DNA from: Dyadobacter jiangsuensis
GTDB lineage: Bacteria > Bacteroidota > Bacteroidia > Cytophagales > Spirosomataceae
Direction: 5' to 3'
Length of the DNA: 64,000 bases
Assembly (NCBI RefSeq): GCF_003014695.1
Contig: NZ_PYAS01000001.1
Location: 404,738-468,737 of the forward strand
Shown here: positions 1-8,274 of the stretch, in pieces
Numbering within the stretch: position 1 is the stretch's first letter
Layout: each line of letters starts with the position of its first letter
Notes under the pieces: model-generated
Seen by the model: the letters and a program-made list of their open reading frames with translations, nothing else
Databases searched by the model: none
What the model was told of the DNA's origin: nothing
Position numbers and translations under genes: made by a program

Positions 1-1
1 C

Positions 2-2134
2 TGGGAGCGGGAAGGCAAGCTGCGCTTCTCGCTCGATCGCGCCGATGTATGGGATATGCGCCCGATGGCCGGCTTGCACCGGGAGGAGTTCAGCTACAAA
101 TGGGTCCAGGAACAGGTCCGTAAAAAGGATTACAAGCCGGTTCAGCAGTATTTCGATGCGCCTTACGACCGGGAACCCGCGCCGTCCAAAATACCAGCCG
201 GGGCTTTGGAGTTCGATTTGCCCGCCGGATGGCAGGTGAAGCGGGCCGATGTGTTACTCGCGTCGGCTTCGGCGGAAGTGGAATGGTCGAACGGCGTGGT
301 ACTGAAAACATTTGTACACGCTACGGAGCCGGTTGGCTGGTTCCGCTTTGAAAACGTACAGCAGGACATGCTGCCGCAACTCGTCGCGCCGAAATATACC
401 GGCGCGGTGAAAGAAGGCGGCACGGTCAACTCCCTCGTGGGCGACGACCTGGCACGCCTCGGCTACAAGCAGGGAACCATTACCCCAGGGCCGGGCAGCA
501 TTACCTACCGGCAGGAAGGCTGGGGCGGGTTCAGTTATGAGGTGGCGGTGCGTTGGAAGCCATTGCAAAATGGGGTAGTGGAGGGCGTGTGGAGCGTTTC
601 TTCGCATTATCCGAAAGCCGCTGCAAAGCCGGCCGCTGCCGCGCTTACCCAAAATGCATTAAAACAGACCTACACAGCGGCTGTTACGTCGCATCAGGCC
701 TGGTGGAAACGGTTTTGGGGTATGTCGTCCATTGCGGTGCCCGATCCGCTTATTGAGAAGCAATGGTACCTCGAACAATACAAATTTGGTTCGGCAGCCC
801 GCCGCGGCGCGCCTCCGATCTCCCTGCAAGCCGTATGGACCGCCGATAACGGCCGCATTCCGCCTTGGAAAGGAGATTACCACCACGATCTCAATACCCA
901 GCTCAGTTACTGGCCGGCATACAGCGGGAACCATTTGGAGGAAGCATTAGGCTACCTCGACCACCTCGACGAAAACAAGGACAATTACCTGCGTTATTCC
1001 AAACTGTACTTTGGCGTCGACGGACTGGCCGTACCCGGCGTAACCACTCTGGACGGCACCGAAATGGGCGGCTGGATCCAGTACTCGCTGTCGCCCACGG
1101 TTTCGGGCTGGCTGGCGCACCATTATTACCTCCAATGGCGGTATGGCAGGGACAAGACCTTTCTGAAAGCACGGGCTTATCCGTGGTTCCGGCAGGCATG
1201 CGGCCTGTTTGAAAATATTACCATCAAAAACGAAAAAGGGGAGCGGCATTTGCCGATCAGTTCCAGCCCGGAGATCAGGGATAACCGCCTGGAAGCGTGG
1301 TTCCCGGAAACGACCAACTACGACCTGGCCATCATCAGGTTCACATTTCAGGCCGGAGCCGAGCTGGCGGAGGTGATGGGCGACAAGGAGCAGGCCGGAA
1401 AGTGGCGCAAGCTGCTCGCGGAGTTCCCGGATTTTGCGCAGACGGACAATAATGAACTGATGTTTGCCCGCACCTTGCCCTACAATGAGTCGCACCGTCA
1501 TTTTTCGCATTTAATGGCCATTCACCCACTGGGATTGATCAAATGGGAAGATGGGCAACAGGCGCGGAAAACGATTACCAGCACGATAGCCCTGCTCGAT
1601 AAAGTGGGGCCCGACTGGTGGTGTGGGTATTCCTACTCCTGGCTAGCCAACCTCAAAGCGCGCGCCAAAGATGGTGCGGGCGCCCGGGACGCACTCGCGA
1701 CTTTTGCGCGGGCATTCTGCCTGCCGAACAGCTTCCACGCCAATGGCGACCAGACGAAATCCGGACTTTCCAAATTTACCTACCGCCCATTCACGCTGGA
1801 AGGCAATTTTGCATTTGCTTCGGGATTGCAGGAAATGATGCTGCAAAGCTATGCCGATGCGATAGAGGTGATGCCTGCATTGCCTGCGGATTGGAAGAAT
1901 GCTGCATTCAGCAACCTCCGTGCGGAAGGAGCCGTGCTGGTAAGTGCCCAAAGGAAAGAAGGACGGGTTGTCCGAATCAGTCTCGTGGCCGAAAAAGCAG
2001 GCGAATTTTCATTGAAATTGCCCGACTCAGGTCTTAAAATAACCATGACCAAAGGCGTGCGGAAAGTAAAAGACGACGGAAAGGTGGTCACGTTCAGCGC
2101 ACCGGCAGGAGGAAAGGTCGAACTGGTCGACTAG
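2..2134 (+). CDS. GH95-like glycoside hydrolase, 5' end missing
   Basis: The frame is open from base 2, so the gene starts before the window; the first internal ATG (56) is not a credible start because the preceding codons (GKLRFSLDRADVWD) look like family N-terminal sequence. About 711 residues remain. The order fits GH95 (alpha-L-fucosidase/galactosidase): N-terminal beta-sandwich, an (alpha/alpha)6 barrel and a C-terminal beta domain. Visible family-like blocks are PPWKGDYHHDLNTQLSYWPA, SSSPE (the Glu would be the general acid) and HRHFSHL, and the C-terminal stretch MPALPADWKNAAF is typical. Where GH95 enzymes usually have N-x-N in the first block, this protein has D-L-N, so specificity may differ. 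It probably acts in the periplasm, but its signal peptide lies outside the window. It ends 11 bp before a convergent gene. GH95-like membership is fairly secure; the substrate is not. Confidence 0.75.
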   Translation, partial: WEREGKLRFSLDRADVWDMRPMAGLHREEFSYKWVQEQVRKKDYKPVQQYFDAPYDREPAPSKIPAGALEFDLPAGWQVKRADVLLASASAEVEWSNGVVLKTFVHATEPVGWFRFENVQQDMLPQLVAPKYTGAVKEGGTVNSLVGDDLARLGYKQGTITPGPGSITYRQEGWGGFSYEVAVRWKPLQNGVVEGVWSVSSHYPKAAAKPAAAALTQNALKQTYTAAVTSHQAWWKRFWGMSSIAVPDPLIEKQWYLEQYKFGSAARRGAPPISLQAVWTADNGRIPPWKGDYHHDLNTQLSYWPAYSGNHLEEALGYLDHLDENKDNYLRYSKLYFGVDGLAVPGVTTLDGTEMGGWIQYSLSPTVSGWLAHHYYLQWRYGRDKTFLKARAYPWFRQACGLFENITIKNEKGERHLPISSSPEIRDNRLEAWFPETTNYDLAIIRFTFQAGAELAEVMGDKEQAGKWRKLLAEFPDFAQTDNNELMFARTLPYNESHRHFSHLMAIHPLGLIKWEDGQQARKTITSTIALLDKVGPDWWCGYSYSWLANLKARAKDGAGARDALATFARAFCLPNSFHANGDQTKSGLSKFTYRPFTLEGNFAFASGLQEMMLQSYADAIEVMPALPADWKNAAFSNLRAEGAVLVSAQRKEGRVVRISLVAEKAGEFSLKLPDSGLKITMTKGVRKVKDDGKVVTFSAPAGGKVELVD

Positions 2135-2145
2135 GCCTTATTGAA

Positions 2146-2571
2146 TCAGCGGTTCTGAAAACCATGAACGGCCAGTTTGTGTTTTTCGGAACCGTGCCGG
2201 ATCGACAGCGTGCCCCGGTAGCCGGTGGTCCCTTCCACGATTTCCTTGGCTTCCTTCACCGCCAGAATGAGGTTGTAATCCGTAGCCGAAAAGTACATGT
2301 CGAAACCTTTGGCGCTGCGGACTGTCATGGTGTGGCTCAGGATAATGCTTTTACCGCCATCCACATAAACAGCCCTTTTCAGCGGGTCGGCCAGGAAAAT
2401 GTAGTGTTTCTCAGACAGCGGCACCTGCCTCAAAGCGAAAAAATATCCTGCATCTCCTTTGACGGGCCTTTCTTCCGCGGCGGACACCAAAAGGCCCTGC
2501 GCGATCTGACACACGCCGACGGTCGGCATGAGAAAACTGATACTCACGAGCAAAATGCATAGCTTTTTCAT
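2146..2571 (-). CDS. small secreted hypothetical protein
   Basis: This 141-residue protein has a clear signal peptide (MKKLCILLVSISFLMPTVGVCQ) and is therefore probably exported. The Cys near the cleavage site is followed by QIAQ and is not in a clean lipobox. The mature part is basic and beta-rich in appearance (for example KHYIFLADPLKRAVYVDG) with no motif I recognise. It is convergent with the GH95-like gene and divergent from the ECF sigma gene, so it looks like a single-gene unit. No function can be assigned. Confidence 0.65.
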   Translation of the reverse strand: MKKLCILLVSISFLMPTVGVCQIAQGLLVSAAEERPVKGDAGYFFALRQVPLSEKHYIFLADPLKRAVYVDGGKSIILSHTMTVRSAKGFDMYFSATDYNLILAVKEAKEIVEGTTGYRGTLSIRHGSEKHKLAVHGFQNR

Positions 2572-2740
2572 AAGTGTCTGAGGTAAAAGTGATTAAATGC
2601 GCTTACGGGGATTGGCGCGAACAAATTTTGTACAAAAATCGTGCCGTGGTCGGGGAGAAGGGCATTTCCTCAAATCGTGAGATTTTTTTGTATTTAAAAA
2701 TTTTTCTCTTTCACTTTACCTGTGAAAAAACATCCAGGTA

Positions 2741-3337
2741 ATGGCTGGCGCACCCACAGATGAAGTAACACAGTGGAAAGAACTCCTCACGGGGAATAAG
2801 GAGGCCTATGCGGCGATCTACGGATTGCACGTGAAGGCCATGTACCGCTATGGGATGAGTCTCGTATCCATTTCGGAGGAATTCGTCCTCGACTGCATTC
2901 ACGACGTCTTTGCAGAAATCTGGATCAAGCGCGACCGCCTGAGCGTTCCCGACAATATCCGCTCGTACCTATTTGTAGCATTGAAAAACAGGATATTGCA
3001 TTTGCTGAAACGGCAGGAGCGCCCGCATATGTTTGTCTCGCAGGAGCATTTCGAAGATTTGTGGTTCGAATCTTCGGCCGAAGATATCCTTACGCAAAAG
3101 GAGGAATCGGCGAGCCGGGAGGAATTGCTCACCCGCCTTATCGGCCAGCTTCCGCCGCGCCAGCAGGAGGCGATCAGGCTCCGCTTTGTCGAAAACATGG
3201 ATTACCAGGAGATCGGGCAGGTGCTGGAAGTCAATACCCAGTCGGCGCATAACCTCGTGTTTCGGGCGATGGAAAAACTACGCGGCTGGCTTCTGGCAGC
3301 ACTTTTCCTTTTTCAATACGGCCTTATTTGGAAATAA
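2741..3337 (+). CDS. ECF RNA polymerase sigma factor, FecI/Bacteroidetes type
   Basis: A 198-residue sigma-70 family factor. Region 2 is visible around residues 20-90, with HDVFAEIWIKRD and NIRSYLFVALKNRILHLLKR typical of Bacteroidetes ECF factors. Region 4 lies around residues 130-190 (LPPRQQEAIRLRF, then the helix-turn-helix YQEIGQVLEVNTQSAHNLVF). It should direct transcription of the SusC/SusD locus that follows. The next gene encodes a FecR anti-sigma factor and the following SusC has an STN domain, so the three form a trans-envelope signalling chain of the FecI/FecR/FecA kind. The ATG is preceded only by a weak purine stretch, normal for this phylum. The C-terminal hydrophobic tail (LLAALFLFQYGLIW) is slightly unusual. 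Confidence 0.92.
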   Translation: MAGAPTDEVTQWKELLTGNKEAYAAIYGLHVKAMYRYGMSLVSISEEFVLDCIHDVFAEIWIKRDRLSVPDNIRSYLFVALKNRILHLLKRQERPHMFVSQEHFEDLWFESSAEDILTQKEESASREELLTRLIGQLPPRQQEAIRLRFVENMDYQEIGQVLEVNTQSAHNLVFRAMEKLRGWLLAALFLFQYGLIWK

Positions 3338-3345
3338 TATTTTGT

Positions 3346-3359
3346 AACTACCGGTAGTT
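3346..3359. repeat. perfect 14-bp palindrome between sigma and anti-sigma genes
   Basis: AACTACCGGTAGTT reads the same on both strands and starts 9 bp after the sigma factor stop codon. It is followed by a very AT-rich run (TTTTAAAATTTTTTTAAAAA). It could be a protein-binding site or part of a weak terminator that lowers transcription into the fecR gene. No homologous copy was seen elsewhere in the window. Confidence 0.4.
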
Positions 3360-3440
3360 TTAAAATTTTTTTAAAAATTTATTCACCCTGCCGAGTATGA
3401 AAATGAAGGTTGTGTTATCTAACTGTAAAACAATCTTACA

Positions 3441-4589
3441 GTGGACAGCACATACGAACATTTTGGAACGGTAGACTTCGTCGCGGACGATCGCTTTCTG
3501 AGACACCATCTGGCTCCCTCGGCGGAATCAACGGTGTTTTGGGAAGAATATCTCCTGCATTACCCACACAAAAACACGGAATGGCAACAAGCCGAGGAAC
3601 TGCTCAATGCAGTATTGCTCGGGCTGACGAGCTATTCCAGAACGTATCTGTCCGAGGAAGAAGAAGCACGGCTGCTCGACCGCATCATGCGCACCACAGA
3701 AGCATACGACGCAGGTACGCACGATATCCGCACGCACGAGGCGCCAGTGAAACCGCTCCGGCAGACCGCTTGGTACCGGATGGCCGCGGCGGTTGTCGCA
3801 CTGGCGGTGGTAGCCGCGGGTTATATGGTTTGGCGGCCCAAAACCTCCGGCAAGGCGCATTACGCGGAAACCATTTCCGCATTGGAAAGCACTTCCAAAG
3901 TAACCCGGCATATCAACAATTCGGCAGAGCCTGAGCTTTACTACTTGCCCGACAGCTCGTCCGTCATGCTGGCGCCGCAAAGCGAGGTCAGTTTTACGGC
4001 AGCCTATAACCAGGAGAACCGCAGCGTATACCTTTCCGGCAAAGCTACGCTGGATGTGGTCCCGAACGCCGGCAAGCCGTTCTTCGTCTATGCGAACGAG
4101 ATCGTCACCAAGGTGTTGGGCACCAAATTCGAAGTTGTGGCGTTCGACGATGGCTCGGATGTGACAGTGAAGGTTCTGAATGGTAAGGTTACTGTATATC
4201 AGAACAATGTGAGGAATAATGGGGCAGATGTCGCACCGAAGCAATCGGCCGTTCTGTTGCTCCCCAACCAGCTGGTGGTGTTCGACCGGAAAGCGGAGCT
4301 TTTCGACAAGAGACTGGTCGAAAACCCCGTTTCGCTGCCCGATGTAAAGTCGCTGCCCAAATTCGAATACGAGGACGGCTTTGCAGTCCGGTTTTTTGAA
4401 GATATCAAAAAAGCATACGGAGTGAATGTCGTCTACAACCCTGAGCTATTGGCCAATTGCCAGTTTTCAGCTGCATTTTCGGACGAAAGCCTGCCGGAAA
4501 AGCTCGATGTGGTTTGCAAGACCATCGGGGCGTCTTACGAGATCATCGACGCCCAGGTGGTAATCACCACCGCCGGATGTAAACCATAA
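3441..4589 (+). CDS. FecR-family anti-sigma factor
   Basis: A 382-residue single-pass inner-membrane protein. The first ~110 residues are the cytoplasmic sigma-binding part. A transmembrane segment follows at about residues 112-132 (MAAAVVALAVVAAGYMVW), then the periplasmic FecR domain (SGKATLDVVPNAGKPFFVYA, then TKVLGTKFEVVAF) and a C-terminal STN-like segment that would contact the SusC signalling domain (residues ~305-375). The start codon is GTG, chosen because the N-terminal sequence (DSTYEHFGTVDFVADDRFLR) looks like family sequence. The gene sits between its partner ECF sigma factor and an STN-containing SusC. Its role is to hold the sigma factor inactive until substrate is bound outside. 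Confidence 0.92.
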   Translation: MDSTYEHFGTVDFVADDRFLRHHLAPSAESTVFWEEYLLHYPHKNTEWQQAEELLNAVLLGLTSYSRTYLSEEEEARLLDRIMRTTEAYDAGTHDIRTHEAPVKPLRQTAWYRMAAAVVALAVVAAGYMVWRPKTSGKAHYAETISALESTSKVTRHINNSAEPELYYLPDSSSVMLAPQSEVSFTAAYNQENRSVYLSGKATLDVVPNAGKPFFVYANEIVTKVLGTKFEVVAFDDGSDVTVKVLNGKVTVYQNNVRNNGADVAPKQSAVLLLPNQLVVFDRKAELFDKRLVENPVSLPDVKSLPKFEYEDGFAVRFFEDIKKAYGVNVVYNPELLANCQFSAAFSDESLPEKLDVVCKTIGASYEIIDAQVVITTAGCKP

Positions 4590-4596
4590 CGCTATA

Positions 4597-4604
4597 TATA
4601 TTTG
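4597..4604 (+). promoter_or_regulatory. possible -7 element of a Bacteroidota promoter
   Basis: TATATTTG matches TAnnTTTG, the phylum -7 consensus, just after the fecR stop codon. I see no convincing TTG at the expected -33 spacing. If used, it would give the SusC transcript a leader of about 190 bases that contains the hairpin at 4689-4717. The locus may instead use an ECF-type promoter, whose sequence I cannot recognise. Confidence 0.25.
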
Positions 4605-4688
4605 ACTTGACCTGATCCTCAACCTTTTCACCAAACGCCCTCATCTGTATGATAACATAGCTACATCCCCATACTTCTTAAGCAACAC

Positions 4689-4717
4689 GGCCAATGATGC
4701 TTGCTCCATCATTGGCC
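4689..4717 (+). other. stable hairpin in the susC leader
   Basis: GGCCAATGATG and CATCATTGGCC are perfect 11-bp arms around a 7-base loop. There is no T-run after the second arm, so it is not a standard intrinsic terminator for the fecR transcript. It lies about 80 bases upstream of the SusC start codon and may act on mRNA stability or processing between the fecR and susC messages. Confidence 0.55.
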
Positions 4718-4798
4718 TGTAATCATCCTTAGCATCCCGGAGAGGTTGTAAGGACTGCTATTGTCCGAATTTTCCAAACGAACAACTCATTCAAAAGT

Positions 4799-7700
4799 AT
4801 GAAACAAGCAAGACATTTACTATTCCAATGTATGAAAATATCGTTGGTTCAGGCGTTACTGGCGTTTGTGTTTATGGGGGTTTCCTGGGCTAACGATCTG
4901 TCGGCGCAGGAGCTGTTGAGTCGTCGGGTGAGCCTGAACCTGACCGAGGTAAAGCTCCGACCCGCCCTGAAAGAACTGGAAAGGATTGCCGATGTCCGGT
5001 TTTCCTACACACCGCAGATTGGCCAGTCGCAGCAGGTGGTAACGCTGAAAGTGACCAATGCGCCCCTCGGGTATTTGCTCGACAAGCTTTTCGAGCCGAT
5101 GAATATCCGGTATGAGCTCAGCGGGAAGCATATTATTCTCTCGAAAACGCCTGCCGCGCCCGCGCCCGTAAAGATAGAAGTGCACGAGTCGCCGATGATC
5201 AACCTCGCGCCGGTGAAAGGAAAGGTGGTGGATGAAATAGGCGTGCCGCTTCCGGGCGTCAGTATTTTGCTCAAAGGCACTACCAATGGTACGCTCACCA
5301 ATGCCGACGGGGAGTTTTCCCTCGATGTGCAGGGCGGAGAGGGTATTCTGGTGTTCAGTTTTGTAGGATTTGTATCGAAAGAAGTACAGATCGGGGGCAG
5401 GGCTTACCTGGATGTTAAACTCGAACCCCTGGCCAGCGCGCTGAATGAAGTGGTCGTGGTAGGATATGGTGCCCAGAAGAAGGTTTCCATGACCGGTGCC
5501 GTGAGCACAGTATCGTCCGAAGCCATCAAGAATGTGCCTACTGCCAACATTACCAATGCATTGGCCGGCCGCGTAGCAGGCTTGTTCGCGACCCAGAAAA
5601 GCGGCGCCCCAGGCTCGGGGAGCACGCTCATCATCCGGGGTAAAAGCACATTCAATTCCACAGACCCCATTTATGTGATCGACGGGATTGTCCGCACGCC
5701 GGGTGATTTCGAGGCGCTTAGTCCCACGGAAATCGAGACCATCTCGGTATTGAAGGATGCCACGTCGGCAGCGGTTTACGGCGCGCGCTCCGCGAACGGG
5801 GTAATCCTTGTGACCACCAAACGCGGCACCACGGACGCGCCCACGTTCACGTACAGCGCGTATGTGGGTAAGGAAACGCCGAGCAAGGTCCCCGAGCGGA
5901 TGAATGCGTACGAGCACGCGTTGTACCGCAATAACGTGGCCCGGTTCAACAACAGGCCCATCACCGACCCTTCGTACTATACCCAGGACGAAATCGATTA
6001 TTTCAAGAACAACAACGTCAACTACGACTGGTTCAAAGGCGCCTGGCAGGATCCTGTTTTTACGCAGCATAACCTGAGTGTTTCGGGTGGTAGCGATAAG
6101 GTAAAGTATTTTTCCAGCCTCGGCTATAATTTCCAGGACGGCGGGTTCAAAAACCTCAAATACGACCGTTTCAACCTGCGCTCGAACGTGGATGCCAAAA
6201 TCGCGAAGGGCCTGAATATGGCGCTCATGATCGATGCCAGCCTGCAAAAGCGCGACCGGCCCTACTGGCCTTATGACGGCGGCGACGACGACCGGATGTA
6301 CGACCTTTATCGCGGGTTACTGAACAAACCGTCGTTCATGCCGTGGAAAATCGGGGATAAGTACGTCCGCGCATTCCAGCAATGGAACCCCATCGGGCTG
6401 ATCGACAATGCCGGTTACAGAAGCATCCGGAAAAATACTTTCAACGGTATCCTGAAACTGGATTACGCCATTCCACACGTCGATGGCTTGAAAGCGAACG
6501 TTTCTTTCAACTACCGCAAATACTACGAATACGATAAGACGGTACGTAAGAAATACCCGGTTTCCGAGTTCAAAACCACTGGCGGGCACAACCACCTGCT
6601 GACCGAAGAGGTGACCAACAGCCTATTGCTCGGCGACTGGGAGAACAGCGCGTTTGCCTCTTTCAACGAAGCAAATTCCTATCAGCTCAATGCGGGATTG
6701 CAGTACGAGAAGACTTTCAACGAAAAGCACTTCCTGACCATCATGGGTATGTACGAGCAGTCGGAAGGTACCGGAAATTATCTCTACGGGATGCGCAACA
6801 AGCTGCTTACGCCCACAATCGAGCAGCTCTTTATTGGTAATGCCGCCAGCGAGAATCAAAGTGCCACGGGTAATGCCACCGAGACCGGCAGGTTGGGCTA
6901 CATCGGCCGTGTGACGTATTCGTACAATGAAAAATACTTGTTCGAGGCCAACTTCCGCTCGGACGCATCGCTGAAATTCGCGCCGGAAGGCCGCTGGGGT
7001 TTCTTCCCGTCGGTATCGGCCGGCTGGCGGTTGTCGGAGGAATCGTTTGTCAAGAACAATTTCAAAAATATCGACAACCTGAAACTGCGGGCTTCCTATG
7101 GTTTGCTGGGGAACGACGGGGGCACAGCGGTGGCAGAATATGGTTACCAGAGTATTTTCTCCGTGGCAAGCGGTGCAGTGTTCGGTTCGGCCACCTCGGG
7201 TATTGCTCCGGGTGCGCTGCCTAACTACAACATTACCTGGGAGAAAACGCGCATTACCGACATCGGTCTCGAAGGCTCGCTGTGGAGAGGTTTGCTGAGC
7301 TTCGAGCTGGATTATTTCAGAAAGTATACCTACGATATCCTGGGAGCCCGGGTTATTTCAATCCCTAACACATTTGGTGCGACGCTTCCCAAAGAAAATT
7401 ACGGCATCGTGAGCAACCAGGGGATCGAAATCGTGGCACGCCACGACAATACCCTCAAAAACGGCTTGCAATACTTCCTGGGCGGTAATTTTAGTTTTGC
7501 CCGCAACAAAGTGAAGCAGCAGGATTACGCCGCCGGCGCATTCGACTATCAGATCCCGACGGGCCGTCCGATAGGCTTTTTGTCGGGTTACGAGGCGGCG
7601 GGTATTGCCCGCACCCAGAAGGACCTGGAAAACCTGCCTAAATGGGGCACCTACGAATGGTCACTCGGTGACGTGATCCTGAAAGACAAAAACGGCGACG

Positions 7701-8230
7701 GTACCATCGATTCGAAAGATATGGTCGTGCTGTCGCGGCAAGGTGTGACGCCCGAAATCATGTATGGTATCACCACAGGCGGTCGCTGGAAGGGTTTTGA
7801 CCTGAATGTGCTGGTGCAGGGTGTTGCCAATCGCAAGCTGATATTCCCGAACCGGAACGACCTGTGGGATGAGCAGGCGGTACTGAAAATATGGACGGAT
7901 TCCTGGTCTCCCGAAAACCCGGATGCCAAATACCCGCGTGTGGGCGGCATCGGAGCGAGCAGCTACGGCGCCAGCAGGGCACCATCCTCGTTCTGGCTCA
8001 TGAATGGCAATTACATCCGGTTGAAAAACATCGAGATCGGCTACTCGCTGCCGAAGGCTTTGACCAACAAGCTGGGTATCGGGGCGTTACGTATATATGT
8101 ATCCGGTGCTAACTTAGTGACGCTCGATAAAATTAAAGTCTCCGATCCCGAGGCCATCGAAGGGAACTACGGCGTGTACCAGTACCCGATCATGAAAAGT
8201 TACAATGCAGGTTTGTCCCTCAGGTTCTGA
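4799..8230 (+). CDS. SusC/RagA-family TonB-dependent transporter with STN domain
   Basis: A 1143-residue outer-membrane transporter. After a signal peptide comes an STN signalling domain at about residues 45-105 (LNLTEVKLRPALKELERIAD). A CarboxypepD-regulatory-like domain follows (~140-215, with GVPLPGVSILLKGTTNGT), then a plug starting near VVVGYGAQKKVSMTGAVST and a 22-strand beta-barrel ending in a terminal Phe (SLRF). The STN domain implies that it signals substrate binding to the upstream FecR/ECF pair. It forms a nutrient-import pair with the SusD that starts 44 bp downstream. The co-located enzymes suggest its ligand carries alpha-GlcNAc and perhaps alpha-galactosyl ends, which is an inference. 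Confidence 0.95.
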   Translation: MKQARHLLFQCMKISLVQALLAFVFMGVSWANDLSAQELLSRRVSLNLTEVKLRPALKELERIADVRFSYTPQIGQSQQVVTLKVTNAPLGYLLDKLFEPMNIRYELSGKHIILSKTPAAPAPVKIEVHESPMINLAPVKGKVVDEIGVPLPGVSILLKGTTNGTLTNADGEFSLDVQGGEGILVFSFVGFVSKEVQIGGRAYLDVKLEPLASALNEVVVVGYGAQKKVSMTGAVSTVSSEAIKNVPTANITNALAGRVAGLFATQKSGAPGSGSTLIIRGKSTFNSTDPIYVIDGIVRTPGDFEALSPTEIETISVLKDATSAAVYGARSANGVILVTTKRGTTDAPTFTYSAYVGKETPSKVPERMNAYEHALYRNNVARFNNRPITDPSYYTQDEIDYFKNNNVNYDWFKGAWQDPVFTQHNLSVSGGSDKVKYFSSLGYNFQDGGFKNLKYDRFNLRSNVDAKIAKGLNMALMIDASLQKRDRPYWPYDGGDDDRMYDLYRGLLNKPSFMPWKIGDKYVRAFQQWNPIGLIDNAGYRSIRKNTFNGILKLDYAIPHVDGLKANVSFNYRKYYEYDKTVRKKYPVSEFKTTGGHNHLLTEEVTNSLLLGDWENSAFASFNEANSYQLNAGLQYEKTFNEKHFLTIMGMYEQSEGTGNYLYGMRNKLLTPTIEQLFIGNAASENQSATGNATETGRLGYIGRVTYSYNEKYLFEANFRSDASLKFAPEGRWGFFPSVSAGWRLSEESFVKNNFKNIDNLKLRASYGLLGNDGGTAVAEYGYQSIFSVASGAVFGSATSGIAPGALPNYNITWEKTRITDIGLEGSLWRGLLSFELDYFRKYTYDILGARVISIPNTFGATLPKENYGIVSNQGIEIVARHDNTLKNGLQYFLGGNFSFARNKVKQQDYAAGAFDYQIPTGRPIGFLSGYEAAGIARTQKDLENLPKWGTYEWSLGDVILKDKNGDGTIDSKDMVVLSRQGVTPEIMYGITTGGRWKGFDLNVLVQGVANRKLIFPNRNDLWDEQAVLKIWTDSWSPENPDAKYPRVGGIGASSYGASRAPSSFWLMNGNYIRLKNIEIGYSLPKALTNKLGIGALRIYVSGANLVTLDKIKVSDPEAIEGNYGVYQYPIMKSYNAGLSLRF

Positions 8231-8274
8231 TCCGGCGGACAGGTTATTTCAATTGATCCAAGATTTAGATAAAA

